Shown piece after piece: positions 50,658 through 60,048 of a stretch of 64,000 nucleotides of DNA (within the stretch, counting starts at the first letter, position 1; every line of letters starts with the position of its first letter). Origin of the DNA: Saccharothrix tamanrassetensis. Lineage in GTDB: Bacteria > Actinomycetota > Actinomycetes > Mycobacteriales > Pseudonocardiaceae. The notes beneath the pieces are model-generated. The model was not told where the DNA came from, made no database searches, and saw only the letters and a program-made list of their open reading frames with translations. The position numbers were made by a program, and so were the translations under genes. The stretch spans positions 310,001 through 374,000 of the forward strand of contig NZ_JACHJN010000003.1 in assembly GCF_014203665.1 (NCBI RefSeq), written 5' to 3'.

Positions 50658-50679
50658 GTGCGTGATCTGCTTCACGCAC
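50658..50679. promoter_or_regulatory. 8-bp inverted repeat upstream of the LysE gene
   Basis: GTGCGTGA and TCACGCAC pair exactly around TCTGCT, 30 bases before the exporter start. It could be an operator or a leader hairpin. Confidence 0.5.
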
Positions 50680-50795
50680 CGTCAAATCTTCGGCTCCACA
50701 GGATTCTAACAACAGATTTTCCTGATTTGATACCACGTTGACGCCTCCGCTACGGTTCGTGGCCATTCCGCCACTCGTCGTAGAGGGAGTACCCC

Positions 50796-51515
50796 ATGCG
50801 CCTGGGCGCCCTGGTCCTCGCCGCACTCCTGCTCGCCGCCCTCCCCGCCGGGGCGGTCGTGGGCGGACGGGAAGCCCCGGACACGCCCTGGGTGGTCGCC
50901 CTGTTCGACGCGCACGGCAACTTCTTCTGCGGCGGCGCCCTGGTCGGCCCCACCCGGGTCGTCACCGCCGCGCACTGCACGATCGAGCGGACCGCGCTCA
51001 CCGTGCGGAACCGGAAGCCCGCCGAACTGCGCGTGGTGGTCGGCCGGCGCGACTTCGACACCACCGACGGCCGGGTCGTCCACGTCACGCGGCTCTGGCG
51101 GCACCCCGCCTTCGAGTCCGTGGACGGGGGCGACGACCTGGCCACCCTCACCCTGGCCGAGGCCGTGCCGCAGCAGCCGGTCGGGATCGGCTCGGCGTCG
51201 GCGGGGGACCGGGCCGTGGTGTTCGGCTGGGGGCGCACCGGCGAGTCGGCCGCCCCCAGCCGGCGGCTGCGCGAGGTCGACCTGCCGGTGATGTCGGACG
51301 ACGCCTGCACGCGGGCGGTCCAGGGGTACCGCGTGGACGCGATGCTGTGCGCGGGCTACCCGGAGGGCGGCAAGGACGCCTGCGAAGGCGACTCCGGGGG
51401 CCCGCTCACCGTCGGCGGCGTGCTGGTCGGGGTCGTCTCCTACGGCCGGGGGTGCGCCCGCGCCGGGCGGCCCGGCGTGTACACCAGGGTGAGCCACTAC
51501 CGCGGCGAAATCTGA
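50796..51515 (+). CDS. Secreted trypsin-like serine protease (S1A), paralog 3
   Basis: Extracellular protease of 239 residues. The signal peptide LVLAALLLAALPAGA leads directly to VVGGRE, so the propeptide is almost absent. The triad is in VTAAHC, GGDDLATL and DACEGDSGGP. The S1 Asp is kept, and the usual CQGDSGG reads CEGDSGG. The start is ATG. It is separated from paralogs 1 and 2 by the LysE gene on the other strand. Confidence 0.92.
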   Translation: MRLGALVLAALLLAALPAGAVVGGREAPDTPWVVALFDAHGNFFCGGALVGPTRVVTAAHCTIERTALTVRNRKPAELRVVVGRRDFDTTDGRVVHVTRLWRHPAFESVDGGDDLATLTLAEAVPQQPVGIGSASAGDRAVVFGWGRTGESAAPSRRLREVDLPVMSDDACTRAVQGYRVDAMLCAGYPEGGKDACEGDSGGPLTVGGVLVGVVSYGRGCARAGRPGVYTRVSHYRGEI

Positions 51516-51535
51516 GACTGTGGTACCAACGCGGT

Positions 51536-51994
51536 GTGCGCTCGCATCCCTATCCGGCCACGCTGCGCCGCAAGTGGTCAGCGGATCTGACCTCCGCTCA
51601 GCTGTACGCCCTGCTCAAACTGCGTGGCGAGGTCTTCGTGGTCGAGCAGTCCTGCCCCTACCCGGAGCTGGACGGCCGCGACCTGGAACCTGATACCAGG
51701 CACTTCTGGCTGGAGGCCGAGGGGTCACCGGAGCCGCAGGCCTACCTCCGGCTGCTGGAGGAGCCGGACGGCACGTTCCGCATCGGCCGGGTCTGCACGG
51801 CCCGCGTCGCCCGCGGTCGCGGGTACAGCCGGCGGCTGATGGAGGCCGCGCTGGTCGAGGTCGGCCGGCAGGTGTGCGTGCTGGACGCGCAGACCTACGT
51901 GGCCGACTTCTACGCCTCGTTCGGCTTCATGCCGGTGGGCGCGGAGTTCATCGAGGACGGGATACCGCACCTGCGGATGCGCCGGTCTCGCTGA
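51536..51994 (+). CDS. ElaA-like GNAT acetyltransferase
   Basis: Protein of 152 residues of the ElaA group. LYALLKLRGEVFVVEQSCPYPELDGRDLEPDTRHFW is its typical N-terminus, IGRVCTARVARGRGYSRRLMEAAL the acetyl-CoA loop and VADFYASFGFMPVGAEFIEDGIPHLRM the end. The substrate is unknown. The GTG start has a weak ribosome site. Its 3' end overlaps the convergent bioF gene by 47 bases, so the last 15 codons of each are on opposite strands of the same DNA. Confidence 0.9.
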   Translation: MRSHPYPATLRRKWSADLTSAQLYALLKLRGEVFVVEQSCPYPELDGRDLEPDTRHFWLEAEGSPEPQAYLRLLEEPDGTFRIGRVCTARVARGRGYSRRLMEAALVEVGRQVCVLDAQTYVADFYASFGFMPVGAEFIEDGIPHLRMRRSR

Positions 51995-53147
51995 TCACCC
52001 GCACGGCCCGCTCGACGTCGGCCTCGGTCAGGTCGGCCCGCGCGGTCAGCCGCAGCCGGGAGATCTGGTCGGGCACCGACGGCGGGCGGAAGCAGCCGAC
52101 GGCCACGCCCTGCGCGCGGCACGCCTCCGCCCACCCGAACGCCGCCTCGGGCGACGGGGCCTGCACCGACACCACCGCCGCGGTGGGGCTGCTGACCTTG
52201 AAACCCTTCTCCCGCAGTCGGAAGGCCAGGTCCTGGGCCACGTCCAGGGCGCGCGTCGGCCGGTCGGGCTCCTCGCGGAGGATCTTCAGCGCGGCCAGCG
52301 ACGCCGCCACGCTGCCCGGTGCGAGCCCGGTGTCGAAGATGAACGTCCGGGCCGTGTCCACCAGGTGCTTGATCACCCGGCTCGGCCCGAGCACCGCGCC
52401 GCCCTGCGCACCCAGCGACTTGGACAGCGTCACCGTGGTCACCACGTCCGGCGCCTTCGCCAGCCCGGCCGCGTGCACCGAGCCCCGGCCGCCTTCGCCG
52501 ACCACGCCGAGGCCGTGCGCGTCGTCCACGACCAGCGCGGAACCGTGCTCCCGGCACGCCACCGCCAGCTCGGCCAGCGGCGCCAGGTCGCCGTCCACGG
52601 AGAACACCGAGTCGGTGACCACCAGCGCCCGCCGCTTGCCCCGGGTGGCCAGCGCGTGCGCGACCTGCGGCACGTCGCAGTGCCCGGCCACCACCACGTC
52701 GGCCTTCGACAGCCGGGTGCCGTCGATCAGCGAGGCGTGGATGTGCTGGTCGGCCACGATCGCCGTGCCGGGACCGGACAGCGCGGTGAGCGCGCCCAGG
52801 TTCGCCGCGTAGCCGGAGGAGAACACCAGCGCCGACTGCGTCCCGCAGAAGTTCGCCAGTTCGTACTCCAGCTCGGTGTGCAGCTCGGTGGAGCCGGTGA
52901 CCAGCCGCGATCCGGTCGACCCGGCGCCCCAGCGCAGCGCGGCGGCAGCGGCGGCGCCGGTCACCCGCTTGTCGCGCGCCAGCCCGAGGTAGTCGTTGGA
53001 GGCCAGGTCCAGGTCGGTGGAGTCGGCGGGCCGGGGCCGCACCCGGCGGGACAGACCGGCCTTCGCACGGGCCTCCGCGCGGGTGTCGATCCAGTCGAAC
53101 ACCGACTCCGGTCCGCCGGTGGCCTCGGGCCCTGTGCTCACGCTCAC
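51948..53147 (-). CDS. bioF: 8-amino-7-oxononanoate synthase
   Basis: PLP enzyme condensing pimeloyl thioester with alanine in biotin synthesis, 399 residues. RVRPRPADSTDLDLASNDYLGLARDKRV is the BioF-type N-terminus. ALVFSSGYAANLGAL, VVDDAHGLGVVG and VVTTVTLSKSLGAQGG (PLP lysine) are the alpha-oxoamine synthase motifs. No bioA, bioD or bioB is in the window. GTG 53145-53147 or 53139-53141 is the start. It is divergent from a P450 gene 36 bases away. Confidence 0.9.
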   Translation of the reverse strand: MSVSTGPEATGGPESVFDWIDTRAEARAKAGLSRRVRPRPADSTDLDLASNDYLGLARDKRVTGAAAAAALRWGAGSTGSRLVTGSTELHTELEYELANFCGTQSALVFSSGYAANLGALTALSGPGTAIVADQHIHASLIDGTRLSKADVVVAGHCDVPQVAHALATRGKRRALVVTDSVFSVDGDLAPLAELAVACREHGSALVVDDAHGLGVVGEGGRGSVHAAGLAKAPDVVTTVTLSKSLGAQGGAVLGPSRVIKHLVDTARTFIFDTGLAPGSVAASLAALKILREEPDRPTRALDVAQDLAFRLREKGFKVSSPTAAVVSVQAPSPEAAFGWAEACRAQGVAVGCFRPPSVPDQISRLRLTARADLTEADVERAVRVISETGASAGAVSRPR

Positions 53148-53183
53148 GCCGGCAGTGTCGCATCCGGCCGCTAGCGTGCCCGC

Positions 53184-54410
53184 GTGGACCTCTTCCGGCT
53201 CGGGCCCGACGACCTGCGCTCGCTGCGCGCGAACGCGCCGGTCCACCAGCACGTGGGCACGGGGTTGTGGCTGGTCAGCCGGTACGAGGACGTCCGGATG
53301 ATCCTCGCCGACCCGAAGCGGTTCCACCCGGACAACGCGCTGACCGCGGTCACCGCCATCCCGCGCCCGGTGCTGCGCGTACTGGCCCGGGCCGGCTTCT
53401 CGCTGCCGCCCACACTGGCCAACAACGGCACCGAGACCCACGCCGACCTGCGCCGACTGGTGGCCGCGTTCCTCACCCCGGCCCGCGTGCAGGCCATGCG
53501 GCCCCGGATCGCCGAACTCGCCCGGGAACGGCTGGCCCGGTTGACGGGTCCGGTCGCCGACCTGCACCCGGCGCTGGCCCGGGACCTGCCCGCCGTCGTG
53601 CTGATGGAGGTCATGGGCATCGACGACGTGGACATCCCGAAGCTCAAGGCGTGGAGCACGGCGTCCCTGGAGCTGTTCTGGGGCGACCCGTCCACGGAAC
53701 GCCAGCACGAACTGGCCCGGCCGGCCGCCGAGTTCCACCGGTGGCTGACCCACCGCATCAGCACCGCCCGCGGCGACGACCTGTTCGGCGCACTGCGGAA
53801 CGTGCCCCTCCGCGACGCCGCCGGCCTCTGCTACTTCCTGCTCATCGCCGGCCAGGAGACGACCACCCAGCTGCTCTGCGCGGTGTTCGACGCCGTCCTG
53901 CGGCACGACGACCTGTGGTCCCGGCTGGGCGAACCGGGCATGGCCGAACTGGTGGTCGAGGAGGTCCTGCGCCGGGATCCACCGGTCAACACCTGGCGGC
54001 GGATCGCGGCCGAGCCGGTGACCATCTCCGGCGTGGACGTCCCGGCCGGCGCGCAACTGCTGCTGATGCTCGCGGGCGCCGGATCCGACCCGGAGGTCTT
54101 CCCCGACCCGGAACGCCTCTGCCCGGCCCGCCCGAACGCCCGCAAGCACCTGGCGTTCGGCTTCGGCCGGCACTTCTGCCTGGGTGCGGGACTGGCCCGG
54201 CTGGAGGCGGAGGTCGTGCTCCGGGAGACCTTCGAACGCTTCCCGAACCTGCGCCTGGCCTCCGCCGAGCCCCCGCCGATGCTGGACCTGCTGTCCTTCC
54301 GCGCCCCGCTGAGCGTCCGGGTCGAGCTGCGGGACCAGGACCGGCCCGCTGGTGGCGCGGGGCCCCGGGACCTGGCGGACCGGGTCGCAGGCCCTGCCGG
54401 CGGACGGTGA
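53184..54410 (+). CDS. Cytochrome P450
   Basis: Soluble haem monooxygenase of 408 residues. FLLIAGQETTTQLL is the I-helix oxygen motif (AGxET), VVEEVLRRDPP the ExxR motif, and AFGFGRHFCLGAGLARLE the haem loop with the axial Cys. The sequence has no membrane anchor, as usual in bacteria. The C-terminal tail of about 25 residues is Gly/Pro-rich and not part of the fold. The GTG start is 36 bases from the divergent bioF start. A BioI-like role is possible but unproven. No ferredoxin gene is adjacent. Confidence 0.93.
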   Translation: MDLFRLGPDDLRSLRANAPVHQHVGTGLWLVSRYEDVRMILADPKRFHPDNALTAVTAIPRPVLRVLARAGFSLPPTLANNGTETHADLRRLVAAFLTPARVQAMRPRIAELARERLARLTGPVADLHPALARDLPAVVLMEVMGIDDVDIPKLKAWSTASLELFWGDPSTERQHELARPAAEFHRWLTHRISTARGDDLFGALRNVPLRDAAGLCYFLLIAGQETTTQLLCAVFDAVLRHDDLWSRLGEPGMAELVVEEVLRRDPPVNTWRRIAAEPVTISGVDVPAGAQLLLMLAGAGSDPEVFPDPERLCPARPNARKHLAFGFGRHFCLGAGLARLEAEVVLRETFERFPNLRLASAEPPPMLDLLSFRAPLSVRVELRDQDRPAGGAGPRDLADRVAGPAGGR

Positions 54411-54744
54411 CCGCCCGCCGGAGGAGAGCGTGATCACGTTCGCGGCCACCCGGTCCGACCGCGTGACGGCCTCGCTGCCGCTCGTCCGCGCGTTGGGGCC
54501 GGTGTCCGCCGGGAGCACCGGCCGCGCTGCCGACCTCGCCTCGCCCACGCTCGCCTCGCGAGGCTGATCACGCAGGTCAGGACCGATGCGACGCCGACTG
54601 CCGGTCGCCGCGCCGCCGGTCGACCGGCGCGGCGAGCCGATCCGCCACGTGGTCGGCCGGCGGGTCCGCCGGTGCCGCGAGTCCGCGCGGGTGTGATCGC
54701 TCTCGCTCGGGGAGTCCGCACCGGGGACTTGGAGCCCGTCGGCC
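54411..54744. other. 334-bp region before the riboswitch
   Basis: This stretch between the P450 stop and the cobalamin riboswitch has no credible gene. It should hold the promoter of the cobalamin operon, but I cannot place -35/-10 boxes with confidence. Confidence 0.45.
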
Positions 54745-54862
54745 GAGGTGCGACGATGCCTGGGCTGTAGGGGTGCGCGAGGAAGCCGGTGCGAATCCGG
54801 CACGGTCCCGCCACTGTGACCGGGCGCTTGGATCCGGGAGTCAGGAACTCGGCCCCCGAATC
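54745..54862 (+). ncRNA. Cobalamin riboswitch
   Basis: Adenosylcobalamin-sensing leader. It has GGAAGCCGGTGCGAATCCGG (from 54781), the B12 box core GCCACTG (54810-54816) and GAGTCAGGAACTC downstream, which are the conserved elements in the right order. It lies about 50 bases before the chelatase start and no intrinsic terminator follows, so translational control of the whole operon is more likely. The ends are approximate. Confidence 0.93.
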
Positions 54863-54910
54863 TCACCGGACCGGACACGGGCGTGGACACCCGAGGAAGG
54901 ACACCGCCGC

Positions 54911-56896
54911 ATGGGCGCGCGTTTCCCCTTTTCCGCTGTCGTCGGACATGACGACCTCCGCACGGCGTTGCTGCTCAACGCCGTCCACCCCGGTATCGGC
55001 GGGGTCCTGGTCCGAGGGGAGAAAGGGACCGCGAAGTCGACCGTGGTCCGCGCCCTGGCGGCGCTGCTGCCCTCGCTGGAGGTGGTGGCGGGCTGCCGCT
55101 TCGGCTGCGATCCCGCCGTGGACGCCGACTGCCCGGACGGCCCGCACGCGCCCGCCCCCTCCGAGCGGCGCCCGGCCAGGCTGGTCGAGTTGCCGGTCGG
55201 TGCGACCGAGGACCGGCTGATCGGCTCGCTGGACCTAGAACGCGCCCTCACCGAAGGCGTGCGGGCCTACCAGCCGGGCCTGTTGGCCGCCGCGCACCGG
55301 GGCGTGCTCTACGTGGACGAGGTCAACCTCCTGCACGACCACCTGGTGGACCTGCTGCTGGACGCCGCCGCGATGGGGCGCGCGCACGTGGAGCGCGAAG
55401 GCGTGTCCGTGTCGCACGCCGCGTCGTTCCTCCTCGTGGGCACGATGAACCCGGAGGAGGGCGAGCTGCGGCCACAGCTGCTGGACCGCTTCGGCCTCAC
55501 CGTCTCGGTGCGGGCGTCCCGGGACGTGGCGACCCGCACGGAGGTCATCCGGCGGCGGCTCGCGTACGAGGCCGATCCCGAGGGTTTCGCCGTGCGCTGG
55601 GCCGACGAGGACGCCGCGCTGGCCGCCCGGATCGTGGCCGCCCGCGCGCACCTGCCGGGTGTTGTGCTGCCGGACGCCGAGCTGCGCCGGATCGCCGGGA
55701 TCTGCGCGGCGTTCGAGGTCGACGGGATGCGGGCGGACCTGGTGGTCGCGCGCACGGCCGCCGCGCACGCCGCGTGGCGCGGGGCGGACGAGGTGGCGGA
55801 GCAGGACGTGGAGGCCGCCGTCCGGCTGGCCCTGCCGCACCGCAAGCGCCGTGACCCGTTCGACGAACCCGGCCTGGAGGAGCAGCAGCTCGAAGACGCC
55901 ATGCGCCAGGGTGCCGAGCACGCCGAGGAACCGGACGGCGGCCCGGACGGCCCGGACAGCGGCCCGGACGACGACCCGGACGGCCCGGACGACGGCGGCG
56001 GGCTGCCCCAGGACGCGCCGGAGTCCACTCCGGACAGCGGACAGTCGCAACCCCGGCAGGGCTCGTCCTCGGAACGCACGCACGCGCCGGCACCCTCGTT
56101 CAGGACCCGCCTGCTCCAAGTGCCCGGTGTCGGCGAGGGCGCGCCGGGCAAGCGTTCCCGCGCCCGCGCCCGTACCGGACGCGTGGTTCGTTCGTCCAGT
56201 GTGGACGGTTCCGGCCTGCACCTGGTCGGCACGCTCGGCGTCGCCGCGCCGTTCCAGGCCGCACGGGGCCGCACCGGTCCGGGACTGGTGCTGCGCGGCA
56301 CGGACCTCCGGCTCTCCGTCCGGGAGGGCAAGGAGGGCAACCTCGTGCTGTTCGTGGTCGACGCGTCCGGCTCCATGGCCGCACGGCAACGCATGTCGGC
56401 GGTCACCGGTGCGGTGATCTCCCTGCTGCGGGACGCCTACCAGCGCCGGGACAAGGTCGGCGTGGTCACGTTCCGGGGCGGCAGCGCCGAGACCGCGCTC
56501 CCGCCGACGAACTCCGTGGACGCCGCGGCCGCCCGCCTGCGCCAACTGCGCACGGGCGGACGCACCCCGCTGGCCGACGGCCTGCTGCGCGCCCGCAGGG
56601 TGCTGGACGTGGAACGGGTCCGCGATCCGCGCCGCCGTCCGCTGCTGGTGCTCCTCACCGACGGCCGCGCCACCGCCACCGGCACGGGCGGCGACCCGAT
56701 GCGCGACGCCCTGCGCGCCGCCGGGCTGCTGGCCGCCGACGAGGTGGCGTCCGTGGTGGTCGACTGCGAGTCCGGCCACCTGCGCCTCGGCTTGGCCGGG
56801 CGCGTCGCCGAGGCGCTGGACGCGGTGTGCCTGCGCCTGGAAGAACTGTCCGCCGACCAGGTCGCCGGCGTCGTGCGCGCCGCGCGAGCCGCATAG
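54911..56896 (+). CDS. Putative cobaltochelatase, fused ChlI/ChlD-type AAA+ and VWA protein
   Basis: Protein of 661 residues. The N-terminal AAA+ domain has [18 protein letters not shown] (P-loop) and [23 protein letters not shown] (Walker B). An acidic Asp/Gly/Pro-rich linker (about 335-400) leads to a VWA domain with [12 protein letters not shown], a MIDAS DxSxS site. This fused I+D architecture is the motor of Mg/Co-chelatases; its cobalt-binding large subunit (CobN) is not in the window. AGGAAGG precedes the ATG. It is the first gene after the B12 riboswitch, which supports a cobalt role. Confidence 0.9.
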   Translation: MGARFPFSAVVGHDDLRTALLLNAVHPGIGGVLVRGEKGTAKSTVVRALAALLPSLEVVAGCRFGCDPAVDADCPDGPHAPAPSERRPARLVELPVGATEDRLIGSLDLERALTEGVRAYQPGLLAAAHRGVLYVDEVNLLHDHLVDLLLDAAAMGRAHVEREGVSVSHAASFLLVGTMNPEEGELRPQLLDRFGLTVSVRASRDVATRTEVIRRRLAYEADPEGFAVRWADEDAALAARIVAARAHLPGVVLPDAELRRIAGICAAFEVDGMRADLVVARTAAAHAAWRGADEVAEQDVEAAVRLALPHRKRRDPFDEPGLEEQQLEDAMRQGAEHAEEPDGGPDGPDSGPDDDPDGPDDGGGLPQDAPESTPDSGQSQPRQGSSSERTHAPAPSFRTRLLQVPGVGEGAPGKRSRARARTGRVVRSSSVDGSGLHLVGTLGVAAPFQAARGRTGPGLVLRGTDLRLSVREGKEGNLVLFVVDASGSMAARQRMSAVTGAVISLLRDAYQRRDKVGVVTFRGGSAETALPPTNSVDAAAARLRQLRTGGRTPLADGLLRARRVLDVERVRDPRRRPLLVLLTDGRATATGTGGDPMRDALRAAGLLAADEVASVVVDCESGHLRLGLAGRVAEALDAVCLRLEELSADQVAGVVRAARAA

Positions 56897-56905
56897 GAGC
56901 CCGAA

Positions 56906-57520
56906 GTGCCCCAAGGACAACCCTCCGTCGTCCCCGCCGACGGGCTTACCACCAAACAGCGGCGCAACCGCCCGCTGACCCTCCTCCACACGGGGGAGAT
57001 GAAGGGGAAATCCACCGCCGCGTTCGGTCTGGCGCTGCGCGGGTGGAACCAGGGCTGGTCCATCGGCGTCTTCCAGTTCGTGAAGTCAGCCAAGTGGAAG
57101 GTCGGCGAGGAGTCGGCCTTCCGGGCGCTGGGTCGGTTGCACGAAGAGACCGGCGAGGGCGGGCCCGTCGAGTGGCACAAGATGGGCGAGGGCTGGTCCT
57201 GGTCCCGCAAGCAGGGCACCGAGGACGACCACGCCGCCGCCGCGCGGGAGGGCTGGCAGGAGATCGCCCGCCGGCTGCGGGCGGAACAGCACGGCATGTA
57301 CGTGCTCGACGAGTTCACCTACCCGCTGCACTGGGGCTGGGTCGACGTGGACGAGGTGGTGTCCGCGCTGCGCGACCGCCCCGGCCACCAGCACGTCGTC
57401 ATCACCGGCCGGCACGCGCCGCGCGCCCTGGTGGACGCCGCCGACCTGGTGGTGGAGATGACCAAGGTCAAGCACCCGATGGACGCCGGGCAGAAGGGCC
57501 AGAAGGGGATCGAGTGGTGA
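56906..57520 (+). CDS. cobO: Cob(I)yrinic acid a,c-diamide adenosyltransferase
   Basis: Transfers the adenosyl group from ATP to the corrin cobalt, 204 residues. LLHTGEMKGKSTAAFGLALR is the P-loop region, IGVFQFVKSAKWKVGE and GMYVLDEFTYPLHWGWVD are CobO/BtuR hallmarks, and the C-terminal KHPMDAGQKGQKGIEW is the usual end. The GTG lies 9 bases after the chelatase stop, and the last bases overlap cobB (GTGGTGA), so the three genes are coupled. Confidence 0.95.
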   Translation: MPQGQPSVVPADGLTTKQRRNRPLTLLHTGEMKGKSTAAFGLALRGWNQGWSIGVFQFVKSAKWKVGEESAFRALGRLHEETGEGGPVEWHKMGEGWSWSRKQGTEDDHAAAAREGWQEIARRLRAEQHGMYVLDEFTYPLHWGWVDVDEVVSALRDRPGHQHVVITGRHAPRALVDAADLVVEMTKVKHPMDAGQKGQKGIEW

Positions 57521-58890
57521 GCCGCCTGGTGGTCGCCGCGCCCGCGTCGGGCAGCGGCAAGACCACCGTGGCCACCGGCCTGATGGCGGCGCTGCGCCGC
57601 GCGGGGGACCGGGTGGCACCCTTCAAGGTCGGGCCGGACTACATCGACCCCGGCTACCACGGCCTGGCCACCGGCCGGCCGGGTCGCAACCTGGATCCGG
57701 TGATGGTCGGCGAGCACCGGGTGGCGTCGCTGTTCGCGCACGGCGCGCGGGGCTGCGACCTGGCCGTGGTGGAAGGCGTGATGGGGCTGTTCGACGGGCG
57801 GGTGGACACCGAGGGCATCGGGTCCACCGCGCACGTCGCCAAGCTGCTGTCCGCGCCGGTGCTGTTCGTGGTCGACGCACGCGGCCAGAGCCGCAGCCTG
57901 GCCGCCCTGCTGCACGGGTTCCGGGGCTACGACCCCACCGTGCGGCTGGGCGGCGTGGTGCTCAACCAGGTCGGGTCGGCGCGGCACGAGCACGTGCTGC
58001 GCGGGGCGTGCGCCGAGGTCGGACTGGAAGTGCTGGGCGTGCTGCCGCGCGACGACGAGTTCGCGCTGCCCTCGCGGCACCTCGGGCTGGTCACGGCGGC
58101 CGAGCACGGCCGGCCCGCGCTGGACGCCGTGGACGCGATCGCCTCGGCGGTCGCGCGGCACGTCGACCTGGACGCGGTGCGGCGGCTGGCGGCCGAGGTG
58201 CCCGCGATGGCCGTGGCCACGTGGGATCCGGCGGCCGAGGTGTCGCCGGTGGCCGGGTCGCCGGTCGTCGCGGTCGCGGGCGGTGCGGCGTTCACCTTCG
58301 GGTACGCCGAGCACGTCGAGCTGCTGCGGGCGGCCGGTGCGGACGTCGTGGTGGTGGACCCGCTGCGCGATCAGGACCTCCCGGAGGGCACCGCCGGGCT
58401 CGTGCTGCCCGGCGGGTTCCCCGAGCAGCACGCCGCCGAGCTGTCCGCGAACGCCGGGCTGCGCACCGCCGTGGCCGCCTTCGCGCGGTCCGGCGCGCCC
58501 GTGCACGCCGAGTGCGGCGGCCTGCTCTACCTGGCACGTTCACTGGACGGCGTGCCGATGTGCGGGGTGATCGACGCCGAGGGCTCGATGACGCCCCGGC
58601 TGACGCTTGGCTACCGGGACGCCGTCGCGCCGGTCGACTCCGTGCTCGCGCGGGCCGGCACCCGGATCACCGGTCACGAGTTCCACCGGACCACGCTGAG
58701 CGTCCCCTCCGGCGCGCGTCCGGCCTGGCAGTGGCGCGGCCACGACCAGCGGCCGGTGGCGGAGGGGTTCGTGCTCGACGGCGTGCACGCGTCGTACCTG
58801 CACACGCACCCGGTGTCCGCGCCGGAGTCGGTGACCCGCTTCGTGCGGGCGTGCGCGACCGAGTCCGTGCGGTACGAGGCCACTCGATAG
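57517..58890 (+). CDS. cobB: Cobyrinate/hydrogenobyrinate a,c-diamide synthase
   Basis: Glutamine-dependent amidation of the a and c side chains, 457 residues. VVAAPASGSGKTTVATGLM is the ATP loop, FKVGPDYIDPGYH binds substrate, and VEGVMGLFDG follows. The glutaminase-like half has VLPGGFPEQHAAEL and VHAECGGLLYL with the nucleophile Cys, and GHEFHRTTL. The GTG overlaps the cobO stop by four bases. An aerobic-type pathway is suggested by the neighbours. Confidence 0.94.
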   Translation: MSRLVVAAPASGSGKTTVATGLMAALRRAGDRVAPFKVGPDYIDPGYHGLATGRPGRNLDPVMVGEHRVASLFAHGARGCDLAVVEGVMGLFDGRVDTEGIGSTAHVAKLLSAPVLFVVDARGQSRSLAALLHGFRGYDPTVRLGGVVLNQVGSARHEHVLRGACAEVGLEVLGVLPRDDEFALPSRHLGLVTAAEHGRPALDAVDAIASAVARHVDLDAVRRLAAEVPAMAVATWDPAAEVSPVAGSPVVAVAGGAAFTFGYAEHVELLRAAGADVVVVDPLRDQDLPEGTAGLVLPGGFPEQHAAELSANAGLRTAVAAFARSGAPVHAECGGLLYLARSLDGVPMCGVIDAEGSMTPRLTLGYRDAVAPVDSVLARAGTRITGHEFHRTTLSVPSGARPAWQWRGHDQRPVAEGFVLDGVHASYLHTHPVSAPESVTRFVRACATESVRYEATR

Positions 58891-58955
58891 TGGTCGGTGA
58901 CCGCGCGGTACGGTCCTTGCCCACCAAGCCGAACACGTCGTGGGGAGCAGTTGTG

Positions 58956-60047
58956 ATGACTGGTCGGGTCTCCTTCGTGGGCGCCGGTCCCGGTGCCGCC
59001 GATCTCATCACCCTCCGGGGCGCCAAGCGGATAGCCGAGGCCGACGTGGTGGTGTGGGCGCCCAGCGTGGTGGAGGTCGAGTGCGTGCGCGAGCACGCCC
59101 GCCCCGACGCCGAGCTGGTCGACTTCTCCCGGGTGTCCGAGTCCGAGGTCGTGGACGTGTACCGGCGTGCGTCGGCGGGCAAGCTCAAGGTCGTGCGGCT
59201 GCACGCGGGCGACCCGTCGCTGTGGGGCGCCCTGCGCGAGCAGCACGAGACGTGCCAGCGGCTGGGGCTGGAGACCGAGGTCGTGCCCGGTGTGTCGGCG
59301 GTGTCGGCGGTGGGCGCGTCGATCGCGCGCGAGCTGACCGGGTCCGCGGTGGCCCAGTCGCTGGTGCTGACCGGACCCGAGGGCGACGAGCACATCGCCG
59401 AGTTCGCCGCGCACGGCACCACGATGGCGATCTCCGCCTCGGGCTCGCGGACCGGCCGGATCGTGGAGCGGCTGCGGGCCGGCGGGTACGCCGACGACAC
59501 GCCCGTGGTGGTGGCGTACAAGGTCTCCCTGCCGGACGAGACGGTCGCGCAGACCACGCTCGGCGAGCTGGAGGCGTGCGTCAAGGAGCATAAGCTCTAC
59601 CGCACCACGCTGTTCCTGGTCGGCGAGGTGCTCAAGGCACCCGCTTCGCGGCGTTCCGCGGTGGGCGACGAGCCGGTGCGGCGGTCGCGCCCGTCGAAGT
59701 GGGCGATGCGCGCCTCCCGCGGCCCTGCGCCGGCCACCGCGGAGTCCGCCGTGGAGTCCGCGTCGGTCGCCGCGTGGTCGGCCGTGCACGACTGGCAGGA
59801 GACCGCACGGGCCCGCCGCGCCGCGCCCGCCAGGCCGAAGCCGGACAGCGACGACCCGGTGCTGGAACTGCTCACCGCCGAGGCGGCGGTGCCGTCCGTC
59901 GACACCCCGGCCGAGTCGAAGCCGAAGCCCACGGTCGCCGCCGCCGCGAAGCGCAACCCGACTACGGTCCAGGCGAGCACCACGCCGCGCCAGACCGCGA
60001 AGAAGCCGGCCGCGCCGCGGGCCAAGAAGACCAAGCGCGCCGACTGA
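58956..60047 (+). CDS. cobM: Precorrin-4 C11-methyltransferase with long basic C-terminal tail
   Basis: SAM-dependent corrin methyltransferase. The first 245 residues are a complete CobM: VSFVGAGPGAADLITLRGAKRI, VVRLHAGDPSLWGALREQ, VVPGVSAVSAVGASIARELT and the closing YRTTLFLVGEVL. After that come about 120 residues rich in Ala, Lys, Pro and Arg with no recognisable fold (PKPTVAAAAKRNPTT, KKPAAPRAKKTKRAD). This tail is unlike the normal 250-residue family length. The ATG is preceded by GGGAG. The next gene starts 2 bases after the stop. Confidence 0.9.
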   Translation: MTGRVSFVGAGPGAADLITLRGAKRIAEADVVVWAPSVVEVECVREHARPDAELVDFSRVSESEVVDVYRRASAGKLKVVRLHAGDPSLWGALREQHETCQRLGLETEVVPGVSAVSAVGASIARELTGSAVAQSLVLTGPEGDEHIAEFAAHGTTMAISASGSRTGRIVERLRAGGYADDTPVVVAYKVSLPDETVAQTTLGELEACVKEHKLYRTTLFLVGEVLKAPASRRSAVGDEPVRRSRPSKWAMRASRGPAPATAESAVESASVAAWSAVHDWQETARARRAAPARPKPDSDDPVLELLTAEAAVPSVDTPAESKPKPTVAAAAKRNPTTVQASTTPRQTAKKPAAPRAKKTKRAD

Positions 60048-60048
60048 C

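Noticed and set aside
54421-54567. Short frame after the P450 gene
   Set aside because: It is a low-complexity frame without any recognisable motif and overlaps no conserved element.
54781-54820. A stretch resembling a tRNA T-loop (GGTGCGAATCCGG)
   Set aside because: It is the conserved core of the cobalamin riboswitch; no acceptor stem or anticodon arm is present.
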